From: Anastatus disparis
Taxonomy: Eukaryota; Arthropoda; Insecta; Hymenoptera; Eupelmidae
Direction: 5' to 3'
DNA: 64,000 nucleotides
NCBI GenBank assembly: GCA_017163975.1
Contig: JAFFSR010000244.1
Coordinates: forward strand, 12,215,501 to 12,279,500
The translations under genes were made by a program, and so were the position numbers. A model generated the notes under the pieces. The model was not told where the DNA came from. It worked only from the letters and a program-made list of their open reading frames with translations, and made no database searches. Below are positions 48,385 through 58,912 of this stretch, in pieces (position 1 is the stretch's first letter; each line of letters starts with the position of its first letter).

Positions 48385-48470
48385 ATTGTATGCTTAATTT
48401 AAAGCGCACGTGTGTATTTTTAATATACACACGCGAACTTAAATTAAACATATAATATAATTAGTTAAAT
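48385..48470. repeat. Long hairpin with CACGTGTGTAT stem
   Basis: GCTTAATTTAAAGCGCACGT then GTGTATTTTTAATATACACA and CGCGAACTTAAATTAAAC form an almost complete hairpin, bordered by TATTGTATG and CATATAATA. Upstream (48280-48355) the hexamer GTACGC and its variants recur four to five times in both orientations. Confidence 0.55.
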
Positions 48471-48723
48471 CCTTGAGAATTCGCTTTTCTAAAATAAAAT
48501 TGTTATCTTGTAGAATAAACTGAATATTAAATACTTTTGATTCAATATAAATCAAAAGATATCATTAATGTTTAATTTTTATTCGAAATTTTACCAAAAA
48601 TATCGATTTTTATGTTACATAAAAAAAATTGATGAATGATACATTAATTGAATTGATAAATTAATATGTTAAATAATTCTACTAATCATTTGATTACATG
48701 ATTACTGATCTTTATAAATCCAG

Positions 48724-48731
48724 TATAAATA
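48724..48731 (+). promoter_or_regulatory. TATA box of tandem gene copy B
   Basis: TATAAATA (context CAGTATAAATACTT) about 190 bp upstream of the ATG of copy B, comparable to copies A and C. Confidence 0.45.
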
Positions 48732-48913
48732 CTTAAAAATTTCAAATTTATGCATTTATGAGAAAGTTCGGTTGGGTGTAATTGCGACAAAATTTTAATA
48801 AAAAAAACGATTTGTTATGTTTTATAATTAGGAATCGACTATTCTAGTACAGCAATTAGAATATATAATATATTCTTTAAAATTACAAACAATTTATAAT
48901 AATAAAATTAATT

Positions 48914-51900
48914 ATGGTTCGCGTTATATCGTTAATATTAGCAACACTTCTAGTTTTCGAATATCAAAATATTAGTTGTACAGCTGATGATGGTGCTAAT
49001 CACAGTCATATAACTAAATTTTTTGGTTTAGTAGGCAATGTTGTTGAATTCGGAACGTCAGTATATACCAATTCCAGAGATCTTTATAGTATGCTGCAAC
49101 CTAAAACTACAAAAGAAAGTGAAAGTGATAAGAAATTATCTGATGGAATGGAAAAACGTGTTACTGAGCAAATAAAGCAGATTTCCAAGAAGTTAGAATA
49201 TCTCAAAGTGGATATGAAAGATATGAAGAATGAAATAATTGACAAAATCGCTAACCAATTACCAGAACAACTAAGTTTGCGAAATAATTTATTCGAAATT
49301 TATTTGCGGATTAATCAAATAGAAAATTTGTACGAAAATTTTGAAAATTACACTAAATACCCAAGAAACTTTCACAACGAGACTTTAATGGATTTTGCAC
49401 GTACGGTTACATCTCACGATCTGAATGCATTACCAAATGTTTTAAAAACTATGCACTGGATGCTTGTTCAAACAGATGTAAATGCTGGTGATAGTATACT
49501 CACTATTTTGTCCAGAAATACGCAGGTAAAGTCATAATTTTACAGTAAAGTAATACATAAAAATAATTGATAAATATCAAATAATAAACTTAAAAAATAG
49601 AATCAAATCGAAAATTCTTTCAAAATAAAAATGATATTTTTCAGTCACCTTCACAAATGTGTAAAACACGAAAATCTCTTCAACAAATGCTTTATGATCT
49701 TTACAATACAGTCGTAATAGCTGACATTAAAGGGTATGCAATGGTGCAATTCGCTAATTCTATACTTCAGTTAGAAAATAATGGTAAATTTTTATATAAT
49801 ATTTAGTTTATATATTTGACTCCAATAGCTACTTTTTCTTGTGTTACGTTAAGTTAGTTATATCTATAGCTATAGTTATATTAATATAATTATAGGAATA
49901 TTATAGTATAAAAAATACGGGGTACTCTATGCAAACCTATCTAGCGGGAGAAAAAAACTTATCTCCCGCAAATTAACGGGTGAAGAGTTCTTATCTCTCG
50001 CAAAATTTTAGATGCAAGATATAGCTTTCTTTCAGCAGCTATTTAAGTTAACAATGTAGCTATTTCTGTTGAGGTAGGAATAAAGGTTTTTTTACAAAAC
50101 TCGTTACGACCCTCGCCTTCGGCTCGGGCCGTAAACTTCTCGTTTCGTAAATAAAACCTTTTCATACCCGTTACAAAATGTACTATTTCTTGATGCCCTA
50201 GTGGAAATTACATGGTTTCGCTATTGTTTTCGATGACGAAAGCTTGCCTCTTACTCATTGCTGTTTTTTACGTATTTTCGTAATTAGGCAACATGCCAAA
50301 GATACAAAATACAAAATTATATTGGTTAGTATATCTATATATATATGAAAAACAAATGCGTAGTCTTTTGTATTTTTTATATATAGATAGAGATAGATAG
50401 ATATAAAAACCAATGTAATTTTAAAGTATAACGGGTTATATCCTAAAAAAACATTAATTCGCGGTCTGTTTCTTTATTTCTAGTGTATTTAAAAAAATTA
50501 ATAAAATAAATAATTTTTTTATATGGTTTTCCTGGAAATTATTTATGTACATGATTTTTTCGACCCCCCTATAGTCTGCTTTTTTTAAGTTAATAAAGTT
50601 GCCACTGTTGTGGTAGGAATAAAACACAATATAGAACTCGATAGTAAAGTCTATTTCTTCCTCGGGAATTTATTCTTCTTGTTTCGATTTGCTCGCTCGG
50701 GTCGCAAACTTCCCCTCGGGAGAAATATATGACTTTATTCTTTCGATGCATAATGTACTAGTCAACTTTGAAAACAAATCAAGTGTTAGGCCAAATGGAA
50801 ACGACTTTCATAATTTTATTTATGTAGACATATCCAAAAGTTACAAAAAAATTCATGACCCCAACAAATAATACCTTTTTAGTAAGCCAATTAAGAGCCA
50901 CGGTGGCTCAGGGGCTAGAACATCCGACTCTCACCCAGAAGGTCGGGGTTCGAGTCCCGGTGAGGGCGGGATTTTTTCCATTTTTAATTAAAAGTGGAGA
51001 ATTTTTCGGACTCATTGACACCGTGGTGGGACCACCCCCGAACGATTTTCCGCGGTTTTAAGGTATTTCTATCGAGATGAGAGAGAGAGCGCTATATTTG
51101 TGCGAGTGAGATAGAAGTTGAAGATTTGTACAAATAAAAACGTGGCAACAGTGTAGCACTCGATAATAAACATTTAAATGTCACATTGAATTATTTTGAA
51201 TTTTTGGTTATGATTGGAATTAATGATTATAAATTTATTTCTTTAATTCATGAATTTATGAATTATTAGTTTTGCCGCTTTTTTATGTAGTAAAATTGTT
51301 AAAAGATTTTAAAATATTATTCTACAACTAATAAATATAAAATATTCAAATGTGTTTTTTAATATAAAATAATTATTGAAATTTATTAATTTATTTTTAA
51401 TTTTACTAACTTTTTATTAGTTTCTTTCAATATTTATATAAATTGACTATAAAATTTTTAAATTTTATGCAGTACTTATTGTTCGTCAGTAATTTATTTT
51501 CAAATGCTGTAGAAAATGACTACAAAAAATTGACAGATAGAGAAAAAAAAAGAGCGCGCAAGTTGCAACGTTGTCGACACAAGACGAATCGAAACCATTC
51601 GCAAAAAATACGTATCTTCCCACGCACTTTTTTCACGAACTAAACACAACAAAAATTTTAAAGTATCAAAATTTTCGTCAGATAATCTTCTTTCAATAAA
51701 TGAAAAATTAAATAATTCTAACATATGGTTATAAAATGGTCGTCATAAACAACTTCAAAAAGATCGCATAACGAATGGCGCCCTATTTCTCCCATGTTAA
51801 AAACCGAAACTTTAAAGTGCAATAAAAATCAAACCACACACAATAAATGACTGAAATTTTCACAGAAGATAGATAAAGATATTATAAAATCTTGGGCCAA

Positions 51901-54900
51901 ATTTGAAACAAAACTAACATAAACTGTTTGCGCGATAGAAATACCTTAACAAAAACCGCAGATACTTCTTTCTTTATTATTTTTCATTGGCCATGACAAG
52001 CACTTTTGGCTTTTGGTCATTCGGCCATTACCAGGTAAATCTTTTATATTTTATATCCAGTTGTGCCCAGTGGGACTTTTTTAACAACACAATTTTTGCC
52101 CAATGGGACTTTGTAAATAAGTTTTTCGTGGTCTCCGGGTTCTACTCCCCGCAGAAAAATTCGAAAAAATTTTTCCGAAATTTTCCCGGGGAATCGAACC
52201 CCGGTCCACTAGAGCGCGAGCCAAGAGCCTTAGCCCCTGCGCTACTGCCGCTCCTAAACCGCAGATAATTATTCGAGGGTCGGTAAGGCAGAATGCGACT
52301 GCTCCACTACTATAGTTGAGCCGGAATGTTCTGCCGGGTTGGTGTGAGCTTTCGATGCGCTTAAAAGGATGGGTAGAGCGAGTCTCCCCGCCTGAGTAGG
52401 CCTGCACGGATACGCGAACACCTACACCTTCCGGGGTAAAAAGGTGTATAGATTCGAACGCGAAAACACCGGAACACATAAGTGGTCGAGGTGTCCCGTA
52501 AAAAGGTTGGAAAACCTGTACGAGTATGGAACTTGAAAGATAGATAGATATTAGATAGATAGATAGTAAGCCAATTACAATTTGATCTGACCATAAGTTA
52601 ATTCAATAGATAATTTATATTAATTTATATTTTATTAATTATCATAGATCTAAAATTAATGATTGATTGCTTAATAATATCTCTTTATTTTTATTATTAA
52701 AGATGATCTTGATGGTGAAATAAAATTAGCTGAACATCAATTCGTTAACAGAATAAAAACTACTTTGAAAGCTGTAAAACAAGCGATGGCATCAGCGTGC
52801 CGTGCAGTTTGGAAATGCGATAACTATGAACATCAAGAAGGTCTGTGCATAAAGTTTCAATTGAAACATACACAAAATTTAATTTCTTATTATACAATCA
52901 TTGAATTTATCAATTAAAATTTTTTTTAATATTATTGATTATTATAGATCGAACATATACCAAGTTAAATAATCTTTTCCAAAAGTTCATCATAAACGAA
53001 GTGGATATTAATATGGATCGAACATGTACTAAAACTTGTCCTGACTATAAACAAGCAACCACATGGGGATGTTATGATGAAAAAATTTGTACTCGTCAAA
53101 GAGAATGTCAGGGTTACTTATGGCACTGTGAATATAAAATTGATACAACAATGTGGGTTTGCCCTTCGGTAAGTTAAAAATAATTTTTTTACGAAACTAA
53201 CAATCCAAGGGCACTTTGCGTATAAGTTATCAAAACTTAAATAAATTTTTTTGACTTGGAACTATATAATGTGATTTAATAAGATTTTAATGAGTCATTA
53301 TAAATTAAATATTTCATTCTTCGATTAAAATTAATCTATTTGTTCTCGAGATGTGGAAGTACATAAATATATAGTCTAAAGTAGTTAAAAAAAGATAATA
53401 GTTTCGTGATGACGAAACCATTATTACGGAGAAACAACAATCAACATTGTATAATATTATTGAGTTTTTCACAATTTTTAAAAATTACAGAAAATTCTAA
53501 AAAAATATAAATTATTATTTTGACTAGGCAAAATTCATTTCAATTTTTTAGCTTCTGGGTTATCGAATGATTTTGAAAATATTTATTTTTACACGCTCCT
53601 GGTAGAAATGTGAACATAAAAAATGGTGTATATAAAAATTTGAGGTTATTAGTAATATAATGCCAAAGAAATGGTCATAAAATGTAAAAAAATCGTTTCC
53701 GTTTCTACTGGTTATAAAATGGTTAAAAAAAAAAACATTTCAATTTCCACCAGGGGCGGTTATATGTAAACTGAGAGATTTCAAGTAGTAATAACAGAAT
53801 TGAACATTTAATTTTTAGAGGTCCGGGATTTCGGTGGACCTATTGTCCTCAGATAAATGATATAAAAGGTATCTTAAATCATTGATTGATCATATAGGCA
53901 AAATTTAGATCATGAGGTTAAAAGAATATTAAATGAATGAAAAATAAATGTTTCTTGTAATTTCCAAAGTACGTTATGCAAATGTAACAACGTCTTATTA
54001 GCATCTGTAAGCGCGCATAATTCAAATTATAATTAATGAAATGCAAAACTCGATTCTCCAAATTGTCATCTAATAATGAAAATGAATGAAACTATATAGA
54101 TTATGTTTTTTATAAAATTGATAAAGTAAATACGAAGCTTTACTTAGATTATTATTTATATATATTGAGAAAAGATTTTCATGTTGAAGTCAATTAAATA
54201 TCGTTTAAAATTAATAAATTTATTTAATAATTATCAGAAGTACATTCTTAGTAACAATTTCGAAAAGTTTTTTATACGGATTATACATTGACTTCGAAGT
54301 CTGTGGAAAACTAATAAAATAAATATTTCTTATTACAATTTCAGGACAAAAATAGTACACGTAGATATGAATATATAGAATATGGAAATGGTCAAAGATA
54401 TGGTTTACAAGGAAATTGTAAATCTCCTTCAACGAAATTAAATAGTTGGATTCGAGGTATGGTTCAATGCAGTTATTGCATGTGTACTTGTGATGATTTT
54501 AACTCTAAAGAATCTGATCGATACATTAATTTAAGAACAGTACATGTTACTCCAAAATCTAATTAGTATGTTGATTTTTTCATCACTATTTACTCTAAAA
54601 ATATATATGCATAACGTTTCTAATTATTAAATACAATTACAGTGTTGTAACAGGAGTCAGATTGAGAAAAAGCAATCATATTATTCATATTCAAATTCAG
54701 CAAGGAAGATTACTACCTGGCGGTTTAGTTAATGAAAGTACAGTTCACTGGAAACCGATAGAAGATTATGAGTTGCATAAACCTATACCTAGTACAGAAG
54801 GAAACTTGTATGAACATATACCTCAAGAAAACCAAGATTATCATATTCTTGAATACAAAAATCGTTATTGGCGAACTCATGAAAATAAAGGTACATTAAC

Positions 54901-55521
54901 AAAAGCTGCAGTTAATTTGGATGACCTAGATTTCGCTGGTCACAAATTCGGACCAGATTATGTTGTCACTGCAATGAAATTTTCTGTAAGCAATGTTTAT
55001 GGTTCAGGCAAACATGTAAATTTAGAAGTGCAAATGTCGAAATTTGACTTTGCTACTGGCCAACTTAACTTAGAGGAAAGTGTTTGGTATTCTACTTATA
55101 AAAGTTTGAATGGCCGAGAAGATTTAGTTGTAAAAAGTGATAAGTAACTAATAAATTGATCCTCTAAATTTTTTATATAATTTTAATTTGTAATATTCGT
55201 TGTTTTATAACGATTCATAACATTTCTAGAACCCAAGTGAATCTCGATAATCTTAACGTGCCTTTAATATCTGGAGCACCAGCTGTACCAACATCACAGA
55301 CTAATCAGTACTTTTATTTCACAACGTCATCTTTGGAAACTGATGCTGGACAAACTACTGTACCTTTTATTGATTTGCAGTCAGTTGAAACTAATCCACC
55401 AACGCCACTTTCTGGTGCTGGTCTTTTCCTTAAAAGTAGCCAAGGATCTGCTGGATTTTTGTCAGTAAAACTATTTACTTACAACTATGAACCATTCTTA
55501 GACATAGAAGAAACTTATTAA
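48914..55521 (+). CDS. Secreted coiled-coil/Cys-rich protein, DUF4803-like, tandem copy B (7 exons)
   Basis: Exons 48914-49525, 49645-49783, 52703-52840, 52948-53168, 54345-54565, 54643-55143 and 55230-55521, summing to 2124 nt (707 residues plus TAA). The signal peptide is ISLILATLLVFEYQNISCTA. The rest parallels copy A: helix MEKRVTEQIKQISKKLEYLK, Cys-rich exons 4-5 (GTC/RTC region, WHCEYKIDTTMWVCPS, SYCMCTCDD) and the beta-rich C terminus (YFYFTTSSLETDAGQTTVPF). Exon 1 has a three-residue insertion after the signal peptide (HSH region). Intron 1 is only 119 bp, but intron 2 (2919 bp) and intron 4 (1176 bp) are swollen by mobile elements. There are no stops or frameshifts, so all three copies appear functional. 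Which tissue uses them cannot be read from sequence. Confidence 0.85.
50070..50185. repeat. Fold-back element, core-bearing family
   Basis: Left arm TAGGAATAAAGGTTTTTTTA then CAAAACTCG (50075-50103). Right arm CTCGTTTCGTAAATAAAACC then TTTTCATACC (50139-50168). The core CCTCGCCTTCGGCTCGGGCC lies at 50111-50130. The right end AAAATGTACTATTT is the family's terminal motif. Confidence 0.7.
50605..50760. repeat. Fold-back element, core-bearing family
   Basis: Begins GTTGTGGTAGGAATAAAACA, very like the left end of the neighbouring element at 50070. Arms AAAGTCTATTTCTTCCTCGG (50645) and CTCGGGAGAAATATATGACT (50715) are inverted. The core GCTCGCTCGGGTCGCAAACT is at 50691-50710. It ends CATAATGTACTAG. 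Confidence 0.65.
51062..51945. mobile_element. TTAA-flanked MITE, piggyBac-like
   Basis: Flanked by TTAA at 51058-51061 and 51946-51949. The ends GGTATTTCTATCG and the exact inverse CGATAGAAATACC are 13-bp terminal repeats. The 884-bp interior is AT-rich, with short open frames on both strands that do not resemble a transposase. It is inserted in the long SINE. Confidence 0.75.
51965..52255 (-). mobile_element. Antisense tRNA-derived SINE with 12-bp target duplication
   Basis: AAACCGCAGATA is duplicated at 51953-51964 and 52256-52267. On the minus strand the element starts with a pol III head (GGCAGTAGCGCAGGGGCTAA A box; GGGGTTCGATTCCCC B box at about 52185-52203) and ends in an A-rich tail at the left. 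Both head and body match the copy at 45676-45870. Confidence 0.8.
53607..53755. mobile_element. Short MITE of family P (copy 2)
   Basis: TCCTGGTAGAAATGTGAA on the left and the inverse of CCCCTGGTGGAAATTGAAAT on the right bound about 150 bp of AT-rich DNA in intron 4 of copy B. It has the same ends as the transposon remnant at 40913-41773. Confidence 0.6.
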
Positions 55522-55648
55522 AATATAAATTAAGCGTGATTTCGAAAAAATGGTTTCCATAAAAGTATACTGTTTTGATTTTTTAAGATATTAACACTTG
55601 TACAGGAAATAAGAATTATAAATTACATAAAATAATAATATAAATTAT

Positions 55649-55654
55649 AATAAA
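55649..55654 (+). terminator. Polyadenylation signal of copy B
   Basis: AATAAA (context TATAATAAACG) about 130 nt after the stop codon of copy B. Confidence 0.45.
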
Positions 55655-55872
55655 CGTATTAATGGAAATATCTCTAATAAGTATTTAACGGAGGTTTGTT
55701 CTATCATTTATATATCACTTTTCAATTGTCAAATATTATTCTGTTTTATCGGATAAAAATTTTATGTGACATTACCATTAAACATGTAACCGTCATGGAA
55801 TTTTTATTTTATAAAAGAAATTGTAATTTGGTTGAAAATGCGAATAAAATCCAAGGTTTTATATTAGTATAT

Positions 55873-55985
55873 TACGCACCAAGGGAGGGAAGGGGGACAT
55901 TCTAACCCGCGCGTATGTTATCGCCCGAGCCGAAGGCGATAAACGCGCGGGTTAAGATGTCCTCCTTCACTCTCGTGGTGCGTAT
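55873..55985. repeat. Fold-back element, core-bearing family
   Basis: Arms TACGCACCAAGGGAGGGAAG then GGGGACATTCTAACCCGCGC (55873-55913) and the inverse ACGCGCGGGTTAAGATGTCC then TCCTTCACTCTCGTGGTGCG (55943-55982). The loop holds the minus-strand core TCGCCCGAGCCGAAGGCGAT (55921-55940). The left end TTAGTATATTACGCACC matches the family ends. Confidence 0.75.
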
Positions 55986-56069
55986 ACAATTTTTTACCAT
56001 AGCCAAGCCGAAAGTTGTCAACTAAAATTACGTATAACGTAAAAGTTATGCTATATTGTTCTACTAGAT

Positions 56070-56255
56070 ACACTACACGATATCACACTACACGGTAACA
56101 CTCGTAATGATAATTCATTAATAAAAAAAGATGTTTTGAATTATTCTAATTTTTCATCACACACATTTTTAAAGATTCTATGCTTTGTTATACTATATAC
56201 ACTACACGGTAACACTCGTAGTGATAGTTCATTAATAAAAAAAAAATGTATTATT
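56070..56255. repeat. Direct duplication of a ~110-bp unit
   Basis: CACTACACGGTAACACTCGT followed by a short stretch and TTCATTAATAAAAAAA occurs near 56081 and again near 56200, with TACACTACACG also at 56069. Non-coding. Confidence 0.6.
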
Positions 56256-56814
56256 TAATCTGATAGAGTTATTCTTTGATACACTCTGTTTCAATGCACA
56301 CATTTTTCACCACACATATTTTTAACTAAATAATAATATAATACAATGTATACGTATATACAGTATAATGTATACATTTTGTTTTTTTTTTTGTTTCAAA
56401 TTTAAGAGATTTTGAAAAAGAAACAGAAAAAGATTTTGATATCTGCCTTTGTTTTGTTCTTACTATGACTTTTGATGAAGAGCAAAAAGGCTAGGTATAT
56501 TAGACATTTTATGGGAAAAAGAAAGAGACGGAGAGATATAACGTATGCTATACTCTGTCGTTAGCGCCTGCGCAGAACGTTCTTTTTGCTTCCTGCCCCG
56601 GCAAGAATGTGAGACTTTCGGTTGAAGTAGTGGGGATGAAAGTAGAAACTTTCGGGTTGGATATGGTAAAAAATAATTAATTTTATCCAATGAATAATCA
56701 CAAAACTTTAGATTATAAACATATCAATTTTATTATTTATAGCACTGTGTGATATAAAAGACTTACTGAGTTTGACTAAAAGTTTTTAGAAAATATTTGT
56801 TAATATTGAAAATA

Positions 56815-57038
56815 GGTTTTTGACACTCCGTGCGCGAAGCACAATTTCGCGCACGCTGTACAAAGTGACACGTGCGAAAATGGAGCTTTTTACACGTCAT
56901 GTCAAAAAATATTGTTCGATACTCGTGCGAGAAATTGATTTCTTCCTCGTGTGACCTTTTCAGCCTCGCTTCGCTCGGGCGCAAACCGCCACACGAGTAA
57001 AAAAATCAGTCTCACGCACTAGTATCGAAAAATACTAT
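56815..57038. repeat. Fold-back element, core-bearing family, compound
   Basis: Right half: arms TTCGATACTCGTGCGAGAAA, then TTGATTTCTTCCTCGTGTG (56915-56953), pair with CACACGAGTAAAAAAATCAG then TCTCACGCACTAGTATCGAA (56990-57029). The core GCCTCGCTTCGCTCGGGCGC is at 56963-56982. A second hairpin rich in GCGCGA/TCGCGC lies to the left (56818-56910). The right end AAAATACTATTC resembles the family's terminal motif. Confidence 0.7.
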
Positions 57039-57039
57039 T

Positions 57040-58680
57040 CTATAGAGATGCAAGAGCTTAAATAAAACTACTCTGAATGAACAAATTCTTTATATAAGAA
57101 ACTGATAATCTGAGGCAAAAAAAACTTTTATACAAATTATAGGATTTTTATTCATCATTAACTTTTTTCTTGATCTTAAACTTGATCTGCAAAGCAATTA
57201 TTTGAAGATAATTTCGGGTTTTCAATGGGAACTCAACATCCTGTAGCGAAAATGAGAAAAGTGAAAAATTTTACGAAAGCAATTGAAAACTTTTGACCAT
57301 TTTACTTGAAGTAAATCAATAGACGACACTTTGCTTGTATTTATTCTTTTTATTTTATTTTTAAAATCAAGAAAAAAATGGTTTAATTTGTAATATGTGC
57401 CATTAAGATTATTCAATTAAATTTTTAACTAAATTCATTAATTGGTTATCGAGAATTCTGGATTTCTGGTAACAAATCGAAAATTTTTAATTTATTGTGT
57501 TGGGATCCAAAATCTTATCGCAGTACATACTAAAGCATATTTCGTAATTCGTAAATACGTTGATAAAATAATTTCAATATGTTAATTCTTTTGTTAGATG
57601 TACACATATATTTGCTAAGCCTACACTATATCATGCACATGGTAAGATTCTACGTATTTATTTAATATTATCTATATATTTCTTCTTCTTCTTAATATTT
57701 ACTTGGCCTCTTGATTAGATGAATACAATCTTAGGCCATCACCAGGTTTCATTCTATATTTTTATTTGATAATAATATGATTATGAAATAGTACATGTAA
57801 AAAAATTACCGTACCTTAAAAATCAACATAAAATTTTATGATGAAATTTTGTTCATATATTGCTGACATTTTGAAAATATTACAAGATTTTTCTTATAGA
57901 AAAAAATCATGCAGGAAATTCATATATTACACATTTAAAAAGAAAATTGACTTTAGATATGAAAAATTCATTTTATAAGTAATATAAAATATGCGTAAAA
58001 TATTTGTAGGCGTAAGTATTTGCAATTGTTATAGGAATTTAAAATTAAATTATTGGAAATATCTTAGATTCTAAATAATTTTTTTGTTCAAAATAATTAT
58101 TATGCGTAAAAGATATCGAATTGAAATTGATTAGTTTCGACAAAGATAGATTCTATTCAAATTCAGACAGCCTGTGACAAAGAAGAACTTTATTTCTTAT
58201 TGATGAAAAAAATTTACTAGGTATTTATTTTAAGAGATATTGCCACTTTATGTATTATGAATTCTCCAATACTTTTAACTTATACAAAACTGTAATATAG
58301 AAGTTTTATTCGCTATTGTAGTAAATTCACATTTTTTGAACGTCATAAAAAGAGATTCTTTTCTAATCATGTAATAAGTGAGAGTAATAAGTGAGTTTTT
58401 AAACTTTTAAAAAAAGAAAATACTTTGTTTTCATAAAAAATTTGTTTATTTGAATATATAAGGTACTTTATAATACTCACAAATTAATTTTCAATCTTTT
58501 AAAACTCGATTAAACGAAATATTAAGTAATATTTATTTAGTTCATTAACTGATTGATAAAAAAGAAATTAATCATAAAATGACGAAACAGAATCAAAAAC
58601 GTGTGAATTTCAGCAAACAAATGTAATGGACTAAATGGTTTTATCTATTATTTAACTAATTAATAAGTACACTTGATAAG
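57040..58680. other. Gene-poor intergenic DNA between copies B and C
   Basis: AT-rich. No gene, RNA or clearly bounded repeat is visible, apart from a short (TTC)n run near 57680. Confidence 0.45.
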
Positions 58681-58689
58681 TGTATCAGC

Positions 58690-58697
58690 TATAAATA
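58690..58697 (+). promoter_or_regulatory. TATA box of tandem gene copy C
   Basis: TATAAATA (context CAGCTATAAATATCT) about 220 bp upstream of the ATG of copy C. A GATAAG motif lies just upstream. Confidence 0.45.
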
Positions 58698-58912
58698 TCT
58701 CAAACATTTAAAATGTGTAGTTGTACATAGGTATACCTTTGTTCAATAAGGTTTGAATTTCACAAGAAGTTAATAAAAAAAGATATGATTCACAATTGAA
58801 AATTATCAATTTTTATATTATTATTCCATAAAAAAAATTTATGGAATAGTAATTTATATAACTATACCTAAAATAATTTTAAATTACAAAACATTCTCAA
58901 AAAAAATTCACC

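Larger units (their letters stand above)
50894..52564 (+). mobile_element. Long tRNA-derived SINE split by two later insertions
   Basis: The target duplication AGTAAGCCAATTA occurs at 50881-50893 and again at 52565-52577. The element opens with a pol III head (GGTGGCTCAGGGGCTAGA A box; GGTCGGGGTTCGAGTCCC B box, about 50935-50955), continues to CCGCGG at 51054, resumes between the insertions (CAAAAACCGCAGATA, 51950-51964) and runs from about 52268 through a GC-rich body to a tail of GATA/TAGA repeats (52535-52564). Without the insertions it is about 480 bp. The interruptions are a TTAA-flanked MITE (51062-51945) and an antisense SINE (51965-52255). Confidence 0.8.

Noticed and set aside
50930..50960. 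tRNA gene at the start of the long SINE
   Set aside because: It has both pol III boxes but is followed by a SINE body and bounded by a target duplication at the far end, so it is part of the mobile element.
50855..51061. 68-residue open frame with VGVRVPVRAGFF
   Set aside because: This is the tRNA-like head of the long SINE; the B box GGTTCGAGTCCC translates into that string.
52081..52479. 132-residue open frame on the minus strand
   Set aside because: Runs across the junction of two SINEs; GC-rich SINE sequence stays open by chance.
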